Source of the DNA: an uncultured Lentisphaeria bacterium
Lineage (GTDB): Bacteria; Verrucomicrobiota; Lentisphaeria; Victivallales; UBA1829
Length of the DNA stretch: 64,000 nucleotides
Direction: 5' to 3'
Assembly: GCA_949282305.1 (NCBI GenBank)
Contig: CASDPB010000060.1
Coordinates: 1 to 64,000, forward strand
Part shown: positions 17,683 through 25,805 of the stretch, piece after piece
Position numbering within the stretch: position 1 is the first letter of the stretch
Layout: each line of letters starts with the position of its first letter
Made by a program: the position numbers and the translations under genes
Notes under the pieces: model-generated
The model's input: the letters and a program-made list of their open reading frames with translations, nothing else
Databases searched by the model: none
Told to the model about the DNA's origin: nothing

Positions 17683-18275
17683 GTCTGAAACTCGGTGAAT
17701 TCGATCAGCAGTTTTTGCAGTTTCTGAAGTGCGCGCGCATAACGGATGCTGGCGGCTTTCGGCGCGATTTTCAGGATTTGAGCGCAGTCGGAATTGGACA
17801 TGCCGTCAAAATGACGAAGTTCCAGAATCCGCCGGTCGTTTTCCGGCAGGGACTCCAGCGCTTTCCGGAGCAATGCGCAACGGTCGGTGCGGATGGCTCG
17901 GGTTGCCGGCCCGGTTGCGGTGTCGGCGAACATGTTCCAGCTGACCCGGGCGGAGGAGGCGTTGCTGTCTTCCGTCACTTCCTGTTCCTTGTATACATCG
18001 CGTTTCCGAGACTGCAGATGTTTCCGTTCCATTGCGGAAATGGTTTGAAACAGGAGCATCCGCAGTTTGGAACGGATTGGGATTTCCGGATTGTTTTTGA
18101 AAAAATCAATTTTCCCGCATGCCGACGACAAAGTGTCCTGCACCACGTCTTCGGCGGAAACACGCTTCGAGAGGACGGGGTTAAGGTGTTTCCTCGCCAG
18201 GGAAAGCAGCTGTTCCCTGTGTTCCAGAAAGCGATCCGCCCAGACATTCCGTTCTGCCGTGTCGTTCTGCCGCAT
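17679..18275 (-). CDS. ECF-type RNA polymerase sigma factor
   Basis: A 198-residue sigma-70 family protein. Region 2 (about residues 12-85) includes VVQDTLSSACGKIDFF. Region 4 (about 130-190) includes LPENDRRILELRHFDGMSNS and an HTH, ILKIAPKAASIRYARAL. I chose the ATG at 18275, four bases after the MBL-hydrolase stop; an upstream ATG at 18326 would sit inside that gene. Its stop overlaps the kinase start by ATGA. There is no anti-sigma factor next to it, which fits groups in which a Ser/Thr kinase controls the sigma factor by phosphorylation. Confidence 0.9.
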   Translation of the reverse strand: MRQNDTAERNVWADRFLEHREQLLSLARKHLNPVLSKRVSAEDVVQDTLSSACGKIDFFKNNPEIPIRSKLRMLLFQTISAMERKHLQSRKRDVYKEQEVTEDSNASSARVSWNMFADTATGPATRAIRTDRCALLRKALESLPENDRRILELRHFDGMSNSDCAQILKIAPKAASIRYARALQKLQKLLIEFTEFQT

Positions 18276-18279
18276 TGCG

Positions 18280-19122
18280 TCAGTTCCGTGTTTCGCCTGC
18301 GGGCAGGTAGACATATCCCGCTTCATTCCGTTCGATCCGCCCGATTCCGGGCCAGGGCAGGTGCATTCCGGCTATCGCCTTTGAAGATTCCGCGGCGAGT
18401 TCATAGAACCGCAGTCGCGTCTTTGCCGCCTTTTCCGGATCCACGTCGTAGGTCGCACTGACTTCCGGGCGCGGCACCTGAACCGCAGCCGCGTGCAGCA
18501 GATCGCCGACGATCAGCAGGGAATCCGTTTTGAATACGGTATGCCCCGGGGTATGCCCGGAGGCGTCGAGCGCCTTGATGCCCGGCAGGACTTCTTCCCC
18601 GAACCGGAATGTTCTGATCCGTCCGCCATAGGTTTTCAATACCTTCTGCGCCAGTTCTCCGCGCGGACCGGCGGCATTCTGCCAGTAATCCCGTTCCGGT
18701 TCGGAGACATATACCAGCGCCCGCGGGAAAACTGCTTTTCCGTCTTTTCCGAGGAGCCCGCCGATGTGGTCCCCGTGCATGTGCGTGAGCAGAATGCAGT
18801 CGATTTTTTCCGGCGGGATACCGTTCTGTTCCAGTCTGCAGAGCATCGCGCCGCGATCTCCGCCGTTTCCGGTGTCAACCAGGATCGTTCCGCTGTCGCG
18901 CTTCAGCAGGAAGACATTGACGGAGGACGGTGCGCGCTTTCCTCCCGCCAGTTTGCGGAACTCCGCTTCCGTTATTCCGGGGAAGAGTTCGGAACGCATT
19001 GCGGATGGCGCATCCCGGATGGCGGTCACTTCAAAACTTCCGAACTGGAACTGCTGATTTTTCTCCCCTGCGGCAATCACCGCTGAAAACATGGTCATCG
19101 CACTTAACAGCCATCTCATCAT
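18280..19122 (-). CDS. Exported MBL-fold metallo-hydrolase
   Basis: A 280-residue secreted metallo-beta-lactamase-fold hydrolase. A signal peptide covers about residues 1-18 (MMRWLLSAMTMFSAVIAAG). The zinc motif is T-H114-M-H116-G-D118-H119. A further His lies in DASGHTPGHT and the last in GMHLPWPGIG, completing a dinuclear site. AGGAGG is 7 bases before the chosen ATG at 19122; an upstream Met at 19230 is rejected. It is first in an operon with the ECF sigma factor and kinase, so it may act on the signal they monitor. Lactonase or esterase activity is possible; substrate unknown. Confidence 0.9.
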   Translation of the reverse strand: MMRWLLSAMTMFSAVIAAGEKNQQFQFGSFEVTAIRDAPSAMRSELFPGITEAEFRKLAGGKRAPSSVNVFLLKRDSGTILVDTGNGGDRGAMLCRLEQNGIPPEKIDCILLTHMHGDHIGGLLGKDGKAVFPRALVYVSEPERDYWQNAAGPRGELAQKVLKTYGGRIRTFRFGEEVLPGIKALDASGHTPGHTVFKTDSLLIVGDLLHAAAVQVPRPEVSATYDVDPEKAAKTRLRFYELAAESSKAIAGMHLPWPGIGRIERNEAGYVYLPAGETRN

Positions 19123-19202
19123 AAGGCATCCTCCTGACTGATTCCGGTAATTTGGTGATATTCTGTTGTCATTCAATCCGTAAATGTTGCGCGGCTCCGC
19201 AC

Positions 19203-19230
19203 AATATACCATTTCCTGGAAAGAATGCAA
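19203..19230 (-). promoter_or_regulatory. Promoter of the MBL - sigma - kinase operon
   Basis: On the minus strand TTGCAT (19225-19230) and TATATT (19203-19208) are 16 bases apart, about 80 bases before the MBL-hydrolase start. It resembles a housekeeping promoter rather than a typical ECF promoter (no AAC...CGT pair noticed). Confidence 0.5.
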
Positions 19231-19254
19231 ACTTTCTGAAAACTGCTGCCGGAA

Positions 19255-20241
19255 TCAGTTTTCACGAATTATCCGGAATCCGACGTCGCTGAAAGACGAG
19301 GATGGATCTCTGCCTTCGCCTTTCTGTTCGGTGCGGCAGCTGGTCCGCGGCGAATTCCAGGAACCGCCTTTTACAGCTATGAGTTTTTTGCCGGGTTCCG
19401 CGTTTCCGGCGGATGTGACCGGAGTGGAGGTCCATTCCCAGCAGTTTCCCCACATGTCAATCGCACCACATGCCGCCAGGGTTCCGGCGTAGGCGTCGAC
19501 CGGGGTCGTGCCGTTTTTTTCGCCGCAGTTGAAATCCGCGTCCTTCGGCATGTGTCCGGCGGCAAACTCCCATTCCTCTTCCGTCGGCAGACGGTAAACG
19601 GCGTTTCCATCCCGTGCCGAGAGCCACTTGCAGTATGCCGTGGCATCGTCATAGGAGACGTTCACCACCGGATGCCGTTTCTCCGCCGCGGGCATGATTC
19701 CGCCGTGCCAGCCTTCCGGCGGTTTTCTGCCCGTTTCCTTTATGAATCTGGAATATTCCTCATTTGTGACGGGAGTGCGGGCGATCGACACATTCCGGGC
19801 GGCACCGATCACCGGCAGATACCCGTCCTCCGTGTTGCGGGAACCGGGGCGGAGCCGGGGATCGGTGAACCGGCGGATGCTCTGCTCGATACGCTTCTCC
19901 CTGTTCCTGACCATCTCGTCCACGATTTCCTGCATCTCCTGAATTTTCGACACATGCCGGGCGGTTCGTTTCAGCTCCTCAAGTTTTGCCTTTTTGCGTT
20001 CCACGACCTTGTCATAATTGAGCGCGACCTGTTTTCTCAACGCCGCCAGATTCGCTTCGGACGGATTGCGCCGGCAGACGGCAATCAGCCTTCGGGTTTC
20101 TTCATTCAGCTGCGGGCGCTCCTTTTCGATTGTGGTGCTGAATCTGTGCAGTTTGGCTTGTCCGCCCGGAAGCGCGAAGCCTGTGCTGACTGCCGCTGCC
20201 GTGCATACGAGAATTGCGATTTTCTGCTGTGTGATGTTCAT
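19255..20241 (-). CDS. Exported SUMF1/FGE-domain protein 2 with coiled coil
   Basis: A 328-residue secreted protein. A signal peptide (about residues 1-24) is followed by a highly charged coiled-coil segment (about 30-125; many E/K/R, no Gly or Pro) and then an FGE-like domain (about 140-328). Motifs: TPVTNEEYSRFI, RLPTEEEWEFAAG, WGNCWEWTSTP and GGSWNSPRTSC ending in VGFRI. As in the other SUMF1 protein of this window, the first active-site Cys is missing. An adaptor or binding role is more likely than sulfatase activation. GGGAGG lies just before the ATG. The MBL-hydrolase operon starts downstream from its own promoter. Confidence 0.85.
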   Translation of the reverse strand: MNITQQKIAILVCTAAAVSTGFALPGGQAKLHRFSTTIEKERPQLNEETRRLIAVCRRNPSEANLAALRKQVALNYDKVVERKKAKLEELKRTARHVSKIQEMQEIVDEMVRNREKRIEQSIRRFTDPRLRPGSRNTEDGYLPVIGAARNVSIARTPVTNEEYSRFIKETGRKPPEGWHGGIMPAAEKRHPVVNVSYDDATAYCKWLSARDGNAVYRLPTEEEWEFAAGHMPKDADFNCGEKNGTTPVDAYAGTLAACGAIDMWGNCWEWTSTPVTSAGNAEPGKKLIAVKGGSWNSPRTSCRTEQKGEGRDPSSSFSDVGFRIIREN

Positions 20242-20397
20242 GATTGTCCTCCCCGGGGGTTGATTGTGTCCGGCTTTCCGCCGGAATTGTCCCGTTCCGG
20301 AGGTAAGAATGCGTTTCAGGAGAAAAATCTACATCGCCTATGAAAAAAAATCATGATTTTTGAAAGCGGGCGGCGGCACGGGAATGCGTATCCGGTT

Positions 20398-21000
20398 TTA
20401 TACGCCTTCCTCTATGAAATGTTCCGGATACTTGTCCCAGTATCCTTTATAGACCCGATTCTGACAGCGGTCAAAATTGAGCTGGTACATCCGGAATGTG
20501 ACGGAGATGTTTTTAGGCATGCACTGTTCCACATAGCTGTAACAGTATTTCATGCCGATTTTTCGCATGACGCCGCCGCTGCGCGGATTACGCACATCAT
20601 GTGTTGCCGTGATGTAGGGATACCCCGCGCTGCGGATGCGCTCCGTCACCGCTCCGGCAGCTTCCGTGACAATTCCCCGATGCCAGAATTCGGAACGCAG
20701 TCCGTAGCCGAAGTCATGGCTTTCACCGTCGTTCAAACCGATGTAGCCGATGGGGAGGTCATCATTTTTGCGGCAGATGACATAGCGATATGCCGAAGGT
20801 TTCGCGTAAAAGTCAAAAAAATGTTTTCGGGCATGCAGCACGGCATCCTTCAGGTTTTCCGCGGGGAACCATGGCAGAAAGATATTGGTTTCCCTGTCCT
20901 TCAGGATTTCAAACATTGCCTGCAGATCAGCCGGGGTGTCGGTGAGTTTTCTCAGGATCAGGCGTTCCGTTTCAAGCTGCGGTGTGTTTTCAGAAATCAT
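20398..21000 (-). CDS. GNAT family N-acetyltransferase (RimJ/RimL-like)
   Basis: A 200-residue acetyl-CoA-dependent acetyltransferase. It begins with LETERLILRKLTDTPADLQAMF, typical of RimJ/RimL relatives and quoted here only in outline. The acetyl-CoA loop is represented by IGYIGLNDGESHDFGYGL and WHRGIVTEAAGAV. I chose the ATG at 21000, with GGAGC 8 bases upstream; the longer frame to 21183 overlaps nagB and a terminator. Substrate unknown: a protein N-terminus, an antibiotic or a small amine are all possible. Confidence 0.85.
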   Translation of the reverse strand: MISENTPQLETERLILRKLTDTPADLQAMFEILKDRETNIFLPWFPAENLKDAVLHARKHFFDFYAKPSAYRYVICRKNDDLPIGYIGLNDGESHDFGYGLRSEFWHRGIVTEAAGAVTERIRSAGYPYITATHDVRNPRSGGVMRKIGMKYCYSYVEQCMPKNISVTFRMYQLNFDRCQNRVYKGYWDKYPEHFIEEGV

Positions 21001-21041
21001 GGTGAAAGCTCCGGATGTTCGGCGGTGACTGCGGGGATATG

Positions 21042-21081
21042 CGGAAAAACTTCCGGAAGGGGAGCTTCCGGAAGTTTTCCG
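21042..21081 (-). terminator. Strong hairpin terminator after nagB
   Basis: CGGAAAAACTTCCGGAAG and CTTCCGGAAGTTTTCCG pair around GGGAG. Each arm contains the palindrome CTTCCGGAAG. On the minus strand the stem ends in a short T-run 15 bases past the nagB stop. It separates nagB from the GNAT gene. Confidence 0.75.
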
Positions 21082-21095
21082 TGTCTGCGGGGCAA

Positions 21096-21845
21096 TCAGT
21101 ATTTGCCTGTCAGAAGGGATGCCGAGTCCTTGTCGAGGAAGGTGTGGCAGTCCTTGTGTGTCTGAAGGATGGAGGAGGGGCACAGATTGGAAACGGGACC
21201 TTCGAGAGCACCTTTGACCGCTTTTGCCTTGCGCAGATCAGGAACCGTGTTGATGATCGCGGCGCTTTTCATGATCTGTTTGATGCCCATGGAGATTGCC
21301 TGTTTCGGAACATCGTCGAAAGTCGGGAACCAGCCTTCGCCGAGCTGCTGCTTCCGGCAGACTTCATCCAGCGTGATTACGAGATACGCTTTTTCCGTTT
21401 CAAAGTCCGCCGGCGGATCGTTGAATGCAAGGTGCCCGTTTTCTCCGATTCCGACGAATGCGACGTCGATCGGGCATGCCGCGATTTCCTTGCCGAGCAC
21501 TTCGCAGGCATGTTCCGGGTCCGGATCGCTGCCGTTGACCGGATGGAAAGATGCCGGTTTCTGCGGCAGGTGGGCGATGAAACGCTCACGGATGTATTTG
21601 CGGAAACCTGCGGGGTGTTCCTCCGGGAGACCGATGTATTCGTCGAGGTGGAAAATGTTGACCTTGCTCCAGTCGATGTCCGCTTCTTTCGTAAGCGCGG
21701 AAAGCATTTCAAACTGGCTGGCGCCGGTCGCGACGATGATGTTCGCATGACCGTTCTTCTTGATCGCGTCCCTGATGTACTGAGCGCCGCATGAGGCGGC
21801 GGCTTTGCCGAGGGAGTTCTTGTCCTGGAAAATTTGTACGTCCAT
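21096..21845 (-). CDS. nagB: Glucosamine-6-phosphate deaminase
   Basis: A 249-residue enzyme converting glucosamine 6-phosphate to fructose 6-phosphate and ammonia. Landmarks: the phosphate-binding IIVATGASQ, catalytic D68-E69 in FHLDEYIG, and G-I-G-E135-N-G-H138 with the ring-opening His. Length is close to E. coli NagB (266). AAGGAG lies 8 bases before the ATG. It is the last gene of a LacI - Gfo/Idh - NagB operon and is followed by a strong terminator. No nagA or transporter is present, so the operon handles part of an amino-sugar route or acts on a related sugar. Confidence 0.93.
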   Translation of the reverse strand: MDVQIFQDKNSLGKAAASCGAQYIRDAIKKNGHANIIVATGASQFEMLSALTKEADIDWSKVNIFHLDEYIGLPEEHPAGFRKYIRERFIAHLPQKPASFHPVNGSDPDPEHACEVLGKEIAACPIDVAFVGIGENGHLAFNDPPADFETEKAYLVITLDEVCRKQQLGEGWFPTFDDVPKQAISMGIKQIMKSAAIINTVPDLRKAKAVKGALEGPVSNLCPSSILQTHKDCHTFLDKDSASLLTGKY

Positions 21846-21888
21846 TTTGTTTTCTCCTTGTGGTTTTTATATTTTGGAGCGTATTTGC

Positions 21889-23091
21889 TTATTTCAGCAG
21901 TTCCCTGATGAAGACGACGCGGTTTTCCGCGCGGGAAAGTTCGGCTGCCTCGCCGATGGCGGTGGAGAGCATACCCTGTTCAAATGTGGAGGTGTTGGTT
22001 TCCTTGCCGCGGATGGTCCGGATGAAACTTTCCACGAGTCCCGGATCGGCTCCGGCATGTCCTCCGCTGACTTCGGGGATTTCATAGGTGATTGTTTCAT
22101 GCGTCCATCGTTTGATGACCGTGATCGTGCGTCCGGAGAGACTCAGGGAAGCCTGCCCGAGCGTGCCGACGATCGTGTAAAGACGGTCGCTCATTCCGGT
22201 GACGAAACATTCCATGTGGCTTGCGCGCACGCCGTTTTCATATTCCACCATGGCAATGCCGTTGTCATGCACGCTCAAATCCGAAAGATACATGCAGGAG
22301 TCTTTGACATAACCGTCCACCTTCTGCGCGACCTTGCCCCATTCCTCGCCCTCATAGGTCATTGCATCCCTGCAGACTCCGTTTTTCGCATAATGGCATT
22401 CGGAACAGCAGGGACCGGGCTTGATGCCTTTTTCCAGGGGGAAGGGGAATCCTTCCGGCGTGAACACGTTCATTCCGGCGAACGCCGTGACTTTGTAAGG
22501 TTTCGGGAAGCCGAAGAGCCAGTTGAAGATGTCGAAATCGTGACTTCCCTTGTGAATCCAGAGTCCGCCGCTGGAGGATTTCTTCCCGTTCCAGCGCGCC
22601 ATATAGGTGCGTCCGCCGTCGTAGAATTCGCGGTTTTCGGCAAGGAAGATTTTTCCGAGGACGCCTTCATCGACAATGCTTTTGAGTTTCAGCAGAAGCG
22701 GCGCGTGGCGCAGATTGAATCCGATCATGGCGACCTTTTTGCTTTTCTTCGCTTCCCTGATGATGTTCCGGCAGCCTTTGACGCTGGTGGCAAGCGGTTT
22801 GTCGATCAGGACATTGACCTTGTGCTTCAGCGCTTTGACCGCGCATTCCTCGTGGAACGCATCCGGCGTGGTGATGATGACCGCATCCAGTTTTTCCTTG
22901 TTGAGCATCTCGTCCAGGTCGGTATAGACTTTGGGGGATCCGATCTTCTCCGCCATGATCTTTGCCCGCACTTCATTGAGATCGCAGACCGCTTTGATGA
23001 CGCAGTCGGAACGCTCCTTCAGGTGATGCCCGAAGCAGCTGATTCCCCGAAGCCCCGTTCCGACGATGCCGAAATTCAGTTTCTTTTCCAT
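21889..23091 (-). CDS. Gfo/Idh/MocA family oxidoreductase
   Basis: A 400-residue NAD(P)-dependent sugar oxidoreductase. The Rossmann fold shows GIVGTGLRG and a DKPLA motif in place of the usual EKP. A C-terminal GFO/IDH domain follows. Unusual is a cysteine cluster CCSECHYAKNGVC around residues 225-240 that could bind a metal; it is absent in most characterised members, to my knowledge. It lies 36 bases after the LacI gene and 43 before nagB. It probably oxidises, reduces or epimerises an amino sugar or hexose. Substrate unknown. Confidence 0.88.
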   Translation of the reverse strand: MEKKLNFGIVGTGLRGISCFGHHLKERSDCVIKAVCDLNEVRAKIMAEKIGSPKVYTDLDEMLNKEKLDAVIITTPDAFHEECAVKALKHKVNVLIDKPLATSVKGCRNIIREAKKSKKVAMIGFNLRHAPLLLKLKSIVDEGVLGKIFLAENREFYDGGRTYMARWNGKKSSSGGLWIHKGSHDFDIFNWLFGFPKPYKVTAFAGMNVFTPEGFPFPLEKGIKPGPCCSECHYAKNGVCRDAMTYEGEEWGKVAQKVDGYVKDSCMYLSDLSVHDNGIAMVEYENGVRASHMECFVTGMSDRLYTIVGTLGQASLSLSGRTITVIKRWTHETITYEIPEVSGGHAGADPGLVESFIRTIRGKETNTSTFEQGMLSTAIGEAAELSRAENRVVFIRELLK

Positions 23092-23127
23092 GATTTGTCC
23101 TTTATATTGTGAAAATGGTAAAAGATT

Positions 23128-24111
23128 TCATGCCGAGTTCCTGATGACGAGACGCATCGGGACGCGGATGTTTTCCGGTGCATTCCTCTTTGTCCCGCTG
23201 ATCCGTTCAAACAGCATCTGTGCGCTGATTCTGCCGACCTCCGCACTGGGCTGCGCCAGAGTCGTAAGCGGAGGATTGAGCATTCCGGCAAGTTCCCTGT
23301 CGTCGAAACCGAGAACCGCAATGTCCTGCGGAACCGTTATTCCCGCTTCCGCAAATCCCGCAAGAAGCCCCGACGCCATGTAGTCGGAGGTCTGAACCGC
23401 GTCCGGCGGATTTTCCCACGCCGCCATCTCCTTTGCGATCCTGACTCCGTCTTTCCGTATTTCCGGCAGAGACTCCAGGTTTCCCGGAATGATGAGTTCC
23501 GGAAGTCCCAGTTCCCGGACAGCTTTCTGATACCCGAGCTTCCGGTTTCTGGAACGGAAAGTTTCGCAGAAGACAATCCTGCGCCGTCCCTTTTCGTAAA
23601 GGTAGCGGATGGAGTCGTAGACCCCGCCGAAACGGTCGATGTAAACGCAGTCGATATCCGGCACGCCGTCGAATGTAATCATGACGCAGGGCATTTTCCT
23701 GCGGAGTTCACGCACCTTGCCGATGATGAAGCCTGACGATGCGATGATGATGAGCCCCGCGGGATTCTGTTCCAGGATGTCGGGCAGGAGCGCGGAAAAT
23801 GTGCTCTGCGGATAATCTTCGCTGGTGAAATGGACTCCCATCGTGTAACCGCAGTCCGCCGCATATTCCTTGATTGCCGCGAGCTTTTCAATGTGGAGAT
23901 AATCATAGGACTCCGCAACGACCGTGATCTGCCGCGACTTGCGCCTCCGGAGATCCTGCGCCGCGCGGTTCGGATGATAATCCAGCTCTTTCACGGTCTT
24001 CCTGACCAGTTCCGCTGTTTTCAGGGAAACATAACCGCTTCCGCGGATGGCGCGGCTGACCGTATTCATGGAAAGACCGGTTGCCTGCGCTATATCTTTG
24101 AGTGTCGCCAT
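23128..24111 (-). CDS. LacI family transcriptional regulator
   Basis: A 327-residue LacI repressor. N-terminal HTH and hinge: MATLKDIAQATGLSMNTVSR, ending LDYHPNRAAQDLRRRKS. The sensor domain (about 60-320) contains AVLGFDDRELAGMLNPPLTT. It heads the minus-strand operon with Gfo/Idh and NagB and likely senses their substrate. A palindromic site with central CG lies just upstream at 24132-24147, beside the promoter, suggesting autoregulation. Confidence 0.93.
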   Translation of the reverse strand: MATLKDIAQATGLSMNTVSRAIRGSGYVSLKTAELVRKTVKELDYHPNRAAQDLRRRKSRQITVVAESYDYLHIEKLAAIKEYAADCGYTMGVHFTSEDYPQSTFSALLPDILEQNPAGLIIIASSGFIIGKVRELRRKMPCVMITFDGVPDIDCVYIDRFGGVYDSIRYLYEKGRRRIVFCETFRSRNRKLGYQKAVRELGLPELIIPGNLESLPEIRKDGVRIAKEMAAWENPPDAVQTSDYMASGLLAGFAEAGITVPQDIAVLGFDDRELAGMLNPPLTTLAQPSAEVGRISAQMLFERISGTKRNAPENIRVPMRLVIRNSA

Positions 24112-24131
24112 GTTTCCCTCTCGTTTTGATT

Positions 24132-24177
24132 ATCTCAACGTTAACATATATTATAATCATCTTTTTCCGTTTCGCAA
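24132..24177 (-). promoter_or_regulatory. Promoter and operator of the LacI - Gfo/Idh - nagB operon
   Basis: On the minus strand TTGCGA (24172-24177) and TATAAT (24150-24155) are 16 bases apart. Immediately downstream, 24132-24147 holds ATGTTAAC/GTTGAGAT (minus strand), a dyad with central CG and 6 of 8 matching positions, the usual form of LacI-family operators. Confidence 0.6.
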
Positions 24178-24381
24178 TAGCCGATTGAGAAAAAATTCAT
24201 TTTTTCCAGAAAAAACTTTCTGGTTGTCACCGGGTCATGAGACATCTCAGGCGGAGTTGCCGTCTCTCTGACGGAGATGGGGATGGATTTCCAATGCAGG
24301 AATCTGTCCTCCGTATTCATGCCGCAGTGAACGGAATGCTGCTTGTCCTCTCCTGCAGAATCCGGGGGGAGGGAGATATCG

Positions 24382-25638
24382 TCACCGTTTCAGGAGAACA
24401 TCGGTTTCATACCGCCGGATCTGTTTCATGAATTCATAGTCATCCGGCAGATTCTGAGATTCACAATAGTAATTCCAGACGCTGTTCCAGGGAAGAGTCT
24501 TGATCTGTTCCAGCCGTGCCAGCCTGCCGGAAAAATCGAAACTGTTCTCTTCTTTCTTCAAAAGATCGGTCGGCTCAAGAAGAGCGATCAGCAATGCCTT
24601 TTGCAGATTGCGCGCACCGATGACCCACGCCGCAATGCGGTTGATACTGGCATCAAAATAATCCAGGCAGAATCTGATTTTATCGAGATAGCCGTATGCA
24701 ACAGCTTCCCGTGCAATGGAAAGAAGTTCATCATTGAGCACAATTACATGATCACTGTCCCAGTGGACTCCGCGGCTGACATGGAGCAGGATGCTGCCTT
24801 GCTGCGAGATTACCGCGCTGAGCTTGTCTGCGATAGATTCCGTCGGATGAAAATGACCGGAATCCAGGCAGATCATCTTGCCGCGCCGGGCGGCATACAT
24901 CATGTAAAAGTCGTTGGAGCCGACGGTATAGGATTCCACGCCGATGCCGAACAGTTTGGATTCAACCGCGTCAATTTCATAACGTTCGTCGATCTTTTCC
25001 TCGAATATGGCGTCCAGAGATTCCGAAAGACGCCTGCGGGGAGTGAAACGGTCAGCCGGAATGTCCTTGCTGCCGTCCGGCACCCAGAAGTTGCAGATCG
25101 AAGGCGTTCCAAGCGTTTTTCCGAATTCCGCTGCAATACGACGGATCATTTTGCCGTGATTGATCCAGAATTGCCGGATTTCCGGGTTGGAGTGGGAGAG
25201 GGAGTAACCGTGATCCAGTTTCGGATGGGAATAAAATGCGGGGGCAATGTCCAACCCGAGCCGATTCTGTTTTGCCCAGTCCAGCCAGGCGGAGAAATTT
25301 TCAATCGTAAATGCGTCACGGTCCACGCCCGGCAACATCCGGTCCACCTGATGTCCTTGCAGACAGACCCGTTTCGTTCCGGGAATCAGGCGCAGGGCGG
25401 TATCCAGATCCAGTCGCAGTTCATCGGCATTGCGGGCACGTCCGGGATAGTTGCCTGTGACCTGGCACCCGCCAGTGAGTGCCGATTCAAAATCTTCAAA
25501 ACCGACCACGTCATCGCCCTGCCAGGCATGAATGGAAACTGGAATTCCATTCAAGTTTTCCATGGCTTTGACAGGATTCACTCCATATTCCCTGTAAATT
25601 TCGCAGGCAACTCTGAAAGCATCTTCTTTCCGGTTCAT
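24382..25638 (-). CDS. rhaA: L-rhamnose isomerase
   Basis: A 418-residue enzyme converting L-rhamnose to L-rhamnulose. Diagnostic segments: CLDSGHFHPTE, HVSRGVHWDSDHVI and LDYFDASINRIAAWVIG, which carry the metal-binding Asp and His residues. Length matches E. coli RhaA (419). I chose the ATG at 25638 because AGGA lies 7-8 bases upstream; a longer frame to 25665 adds nine residues. No rhaB or rhaD is next to it; the gene stands alone, divergent from an AraC regulator. The 270 bases downstream, before the LacI gene, hold no gene. Confidence 0.96.
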   Translation of the reverse strand: MNRKEDAFRVACEIYREYGVNPVKAMENLNGIPVSIHAWQGDDVVGFEDFESALTGGCQVTGNYPGRARNADELRLDLDTALRLIPGTKRVCLQGHQVDRMLPGVDRDAFTIENFSAWLDWAKQNRLGLDIAPAFYSHPKLDHGYSLSHSNPEIRQFWINHGKMIRRIAAEFGKTLGTPSICNFWVPDGSKDIPADRFTPRRRLSESLDAIFEEKIDERYEIDAVESKLFGIGVESYTVGSNDFYMMYAARRGKMICLDSGHFHPTESIADKLSAVISQQGSILLHVSRGVHWDSDHVIVLNDELLSIAREAVAYGYLDKIRFCLDYFDASINRIAAWVIGARNLQKALLIALLEPTDLLKKEENSFDFSGRLARLEQIKTLPWNSVWNYYCESQNLPDDYEFMKQIRRYETDVLLKR

Positions 25639-25664
25639 TTTCTGTCCTTTCTGTGTTGGATTCA

Positions 25665-25684
25665 CTGCTTAATATAGTAAGCAG
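25665..25684. promoter_or_regulatory. Inverted repeat upstream of rhaA
   Basis: CTGCTTA and TAAGCAG are perfect 7-base arms around ATATAG, starting 26 bases before the rhaA ATG and lying in the rhaA - AraC divergent region. It overlaps a TATATT (minus strand) that may be the rhaA -10 box. Likely binding site for a rhamnose-responsive regulator; inference only. Confidence 0.5.
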
Positions 25685-25743
25685 CGTTATTTCCTGAAAT
25701 ATAATAAAAACGTCATCTATATAATAAATCATTCATTTTATAT

Positions 25744-25771
25744 TTGAAAAATACAAAGTGCGGAATATAAT
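25744..25771 (+). promoter_or_regulatory. Promoter of the divergent AraC gene
   Basis: TTGAAA (25744-25749) and TATAAT (25766-25771) are 16 bases apart, 34 bases before the ATG at 25806. ATAATAAA occurs three times in the spacer (near 25699, 25719 and 25767), perhaps simply reflecting AT-richness. Confidence 0.65.
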
Positions 25772-25805
25772 AAACGGCGGATAAAGAAACAGGAGAGGCA
25801 GTTTT

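Noticed and set aside
13714-20241. Active sulfatase-maturation enzymes
   Set aside because: Each lacks the first active-site cysteine and no sulfatase gene is in the window.
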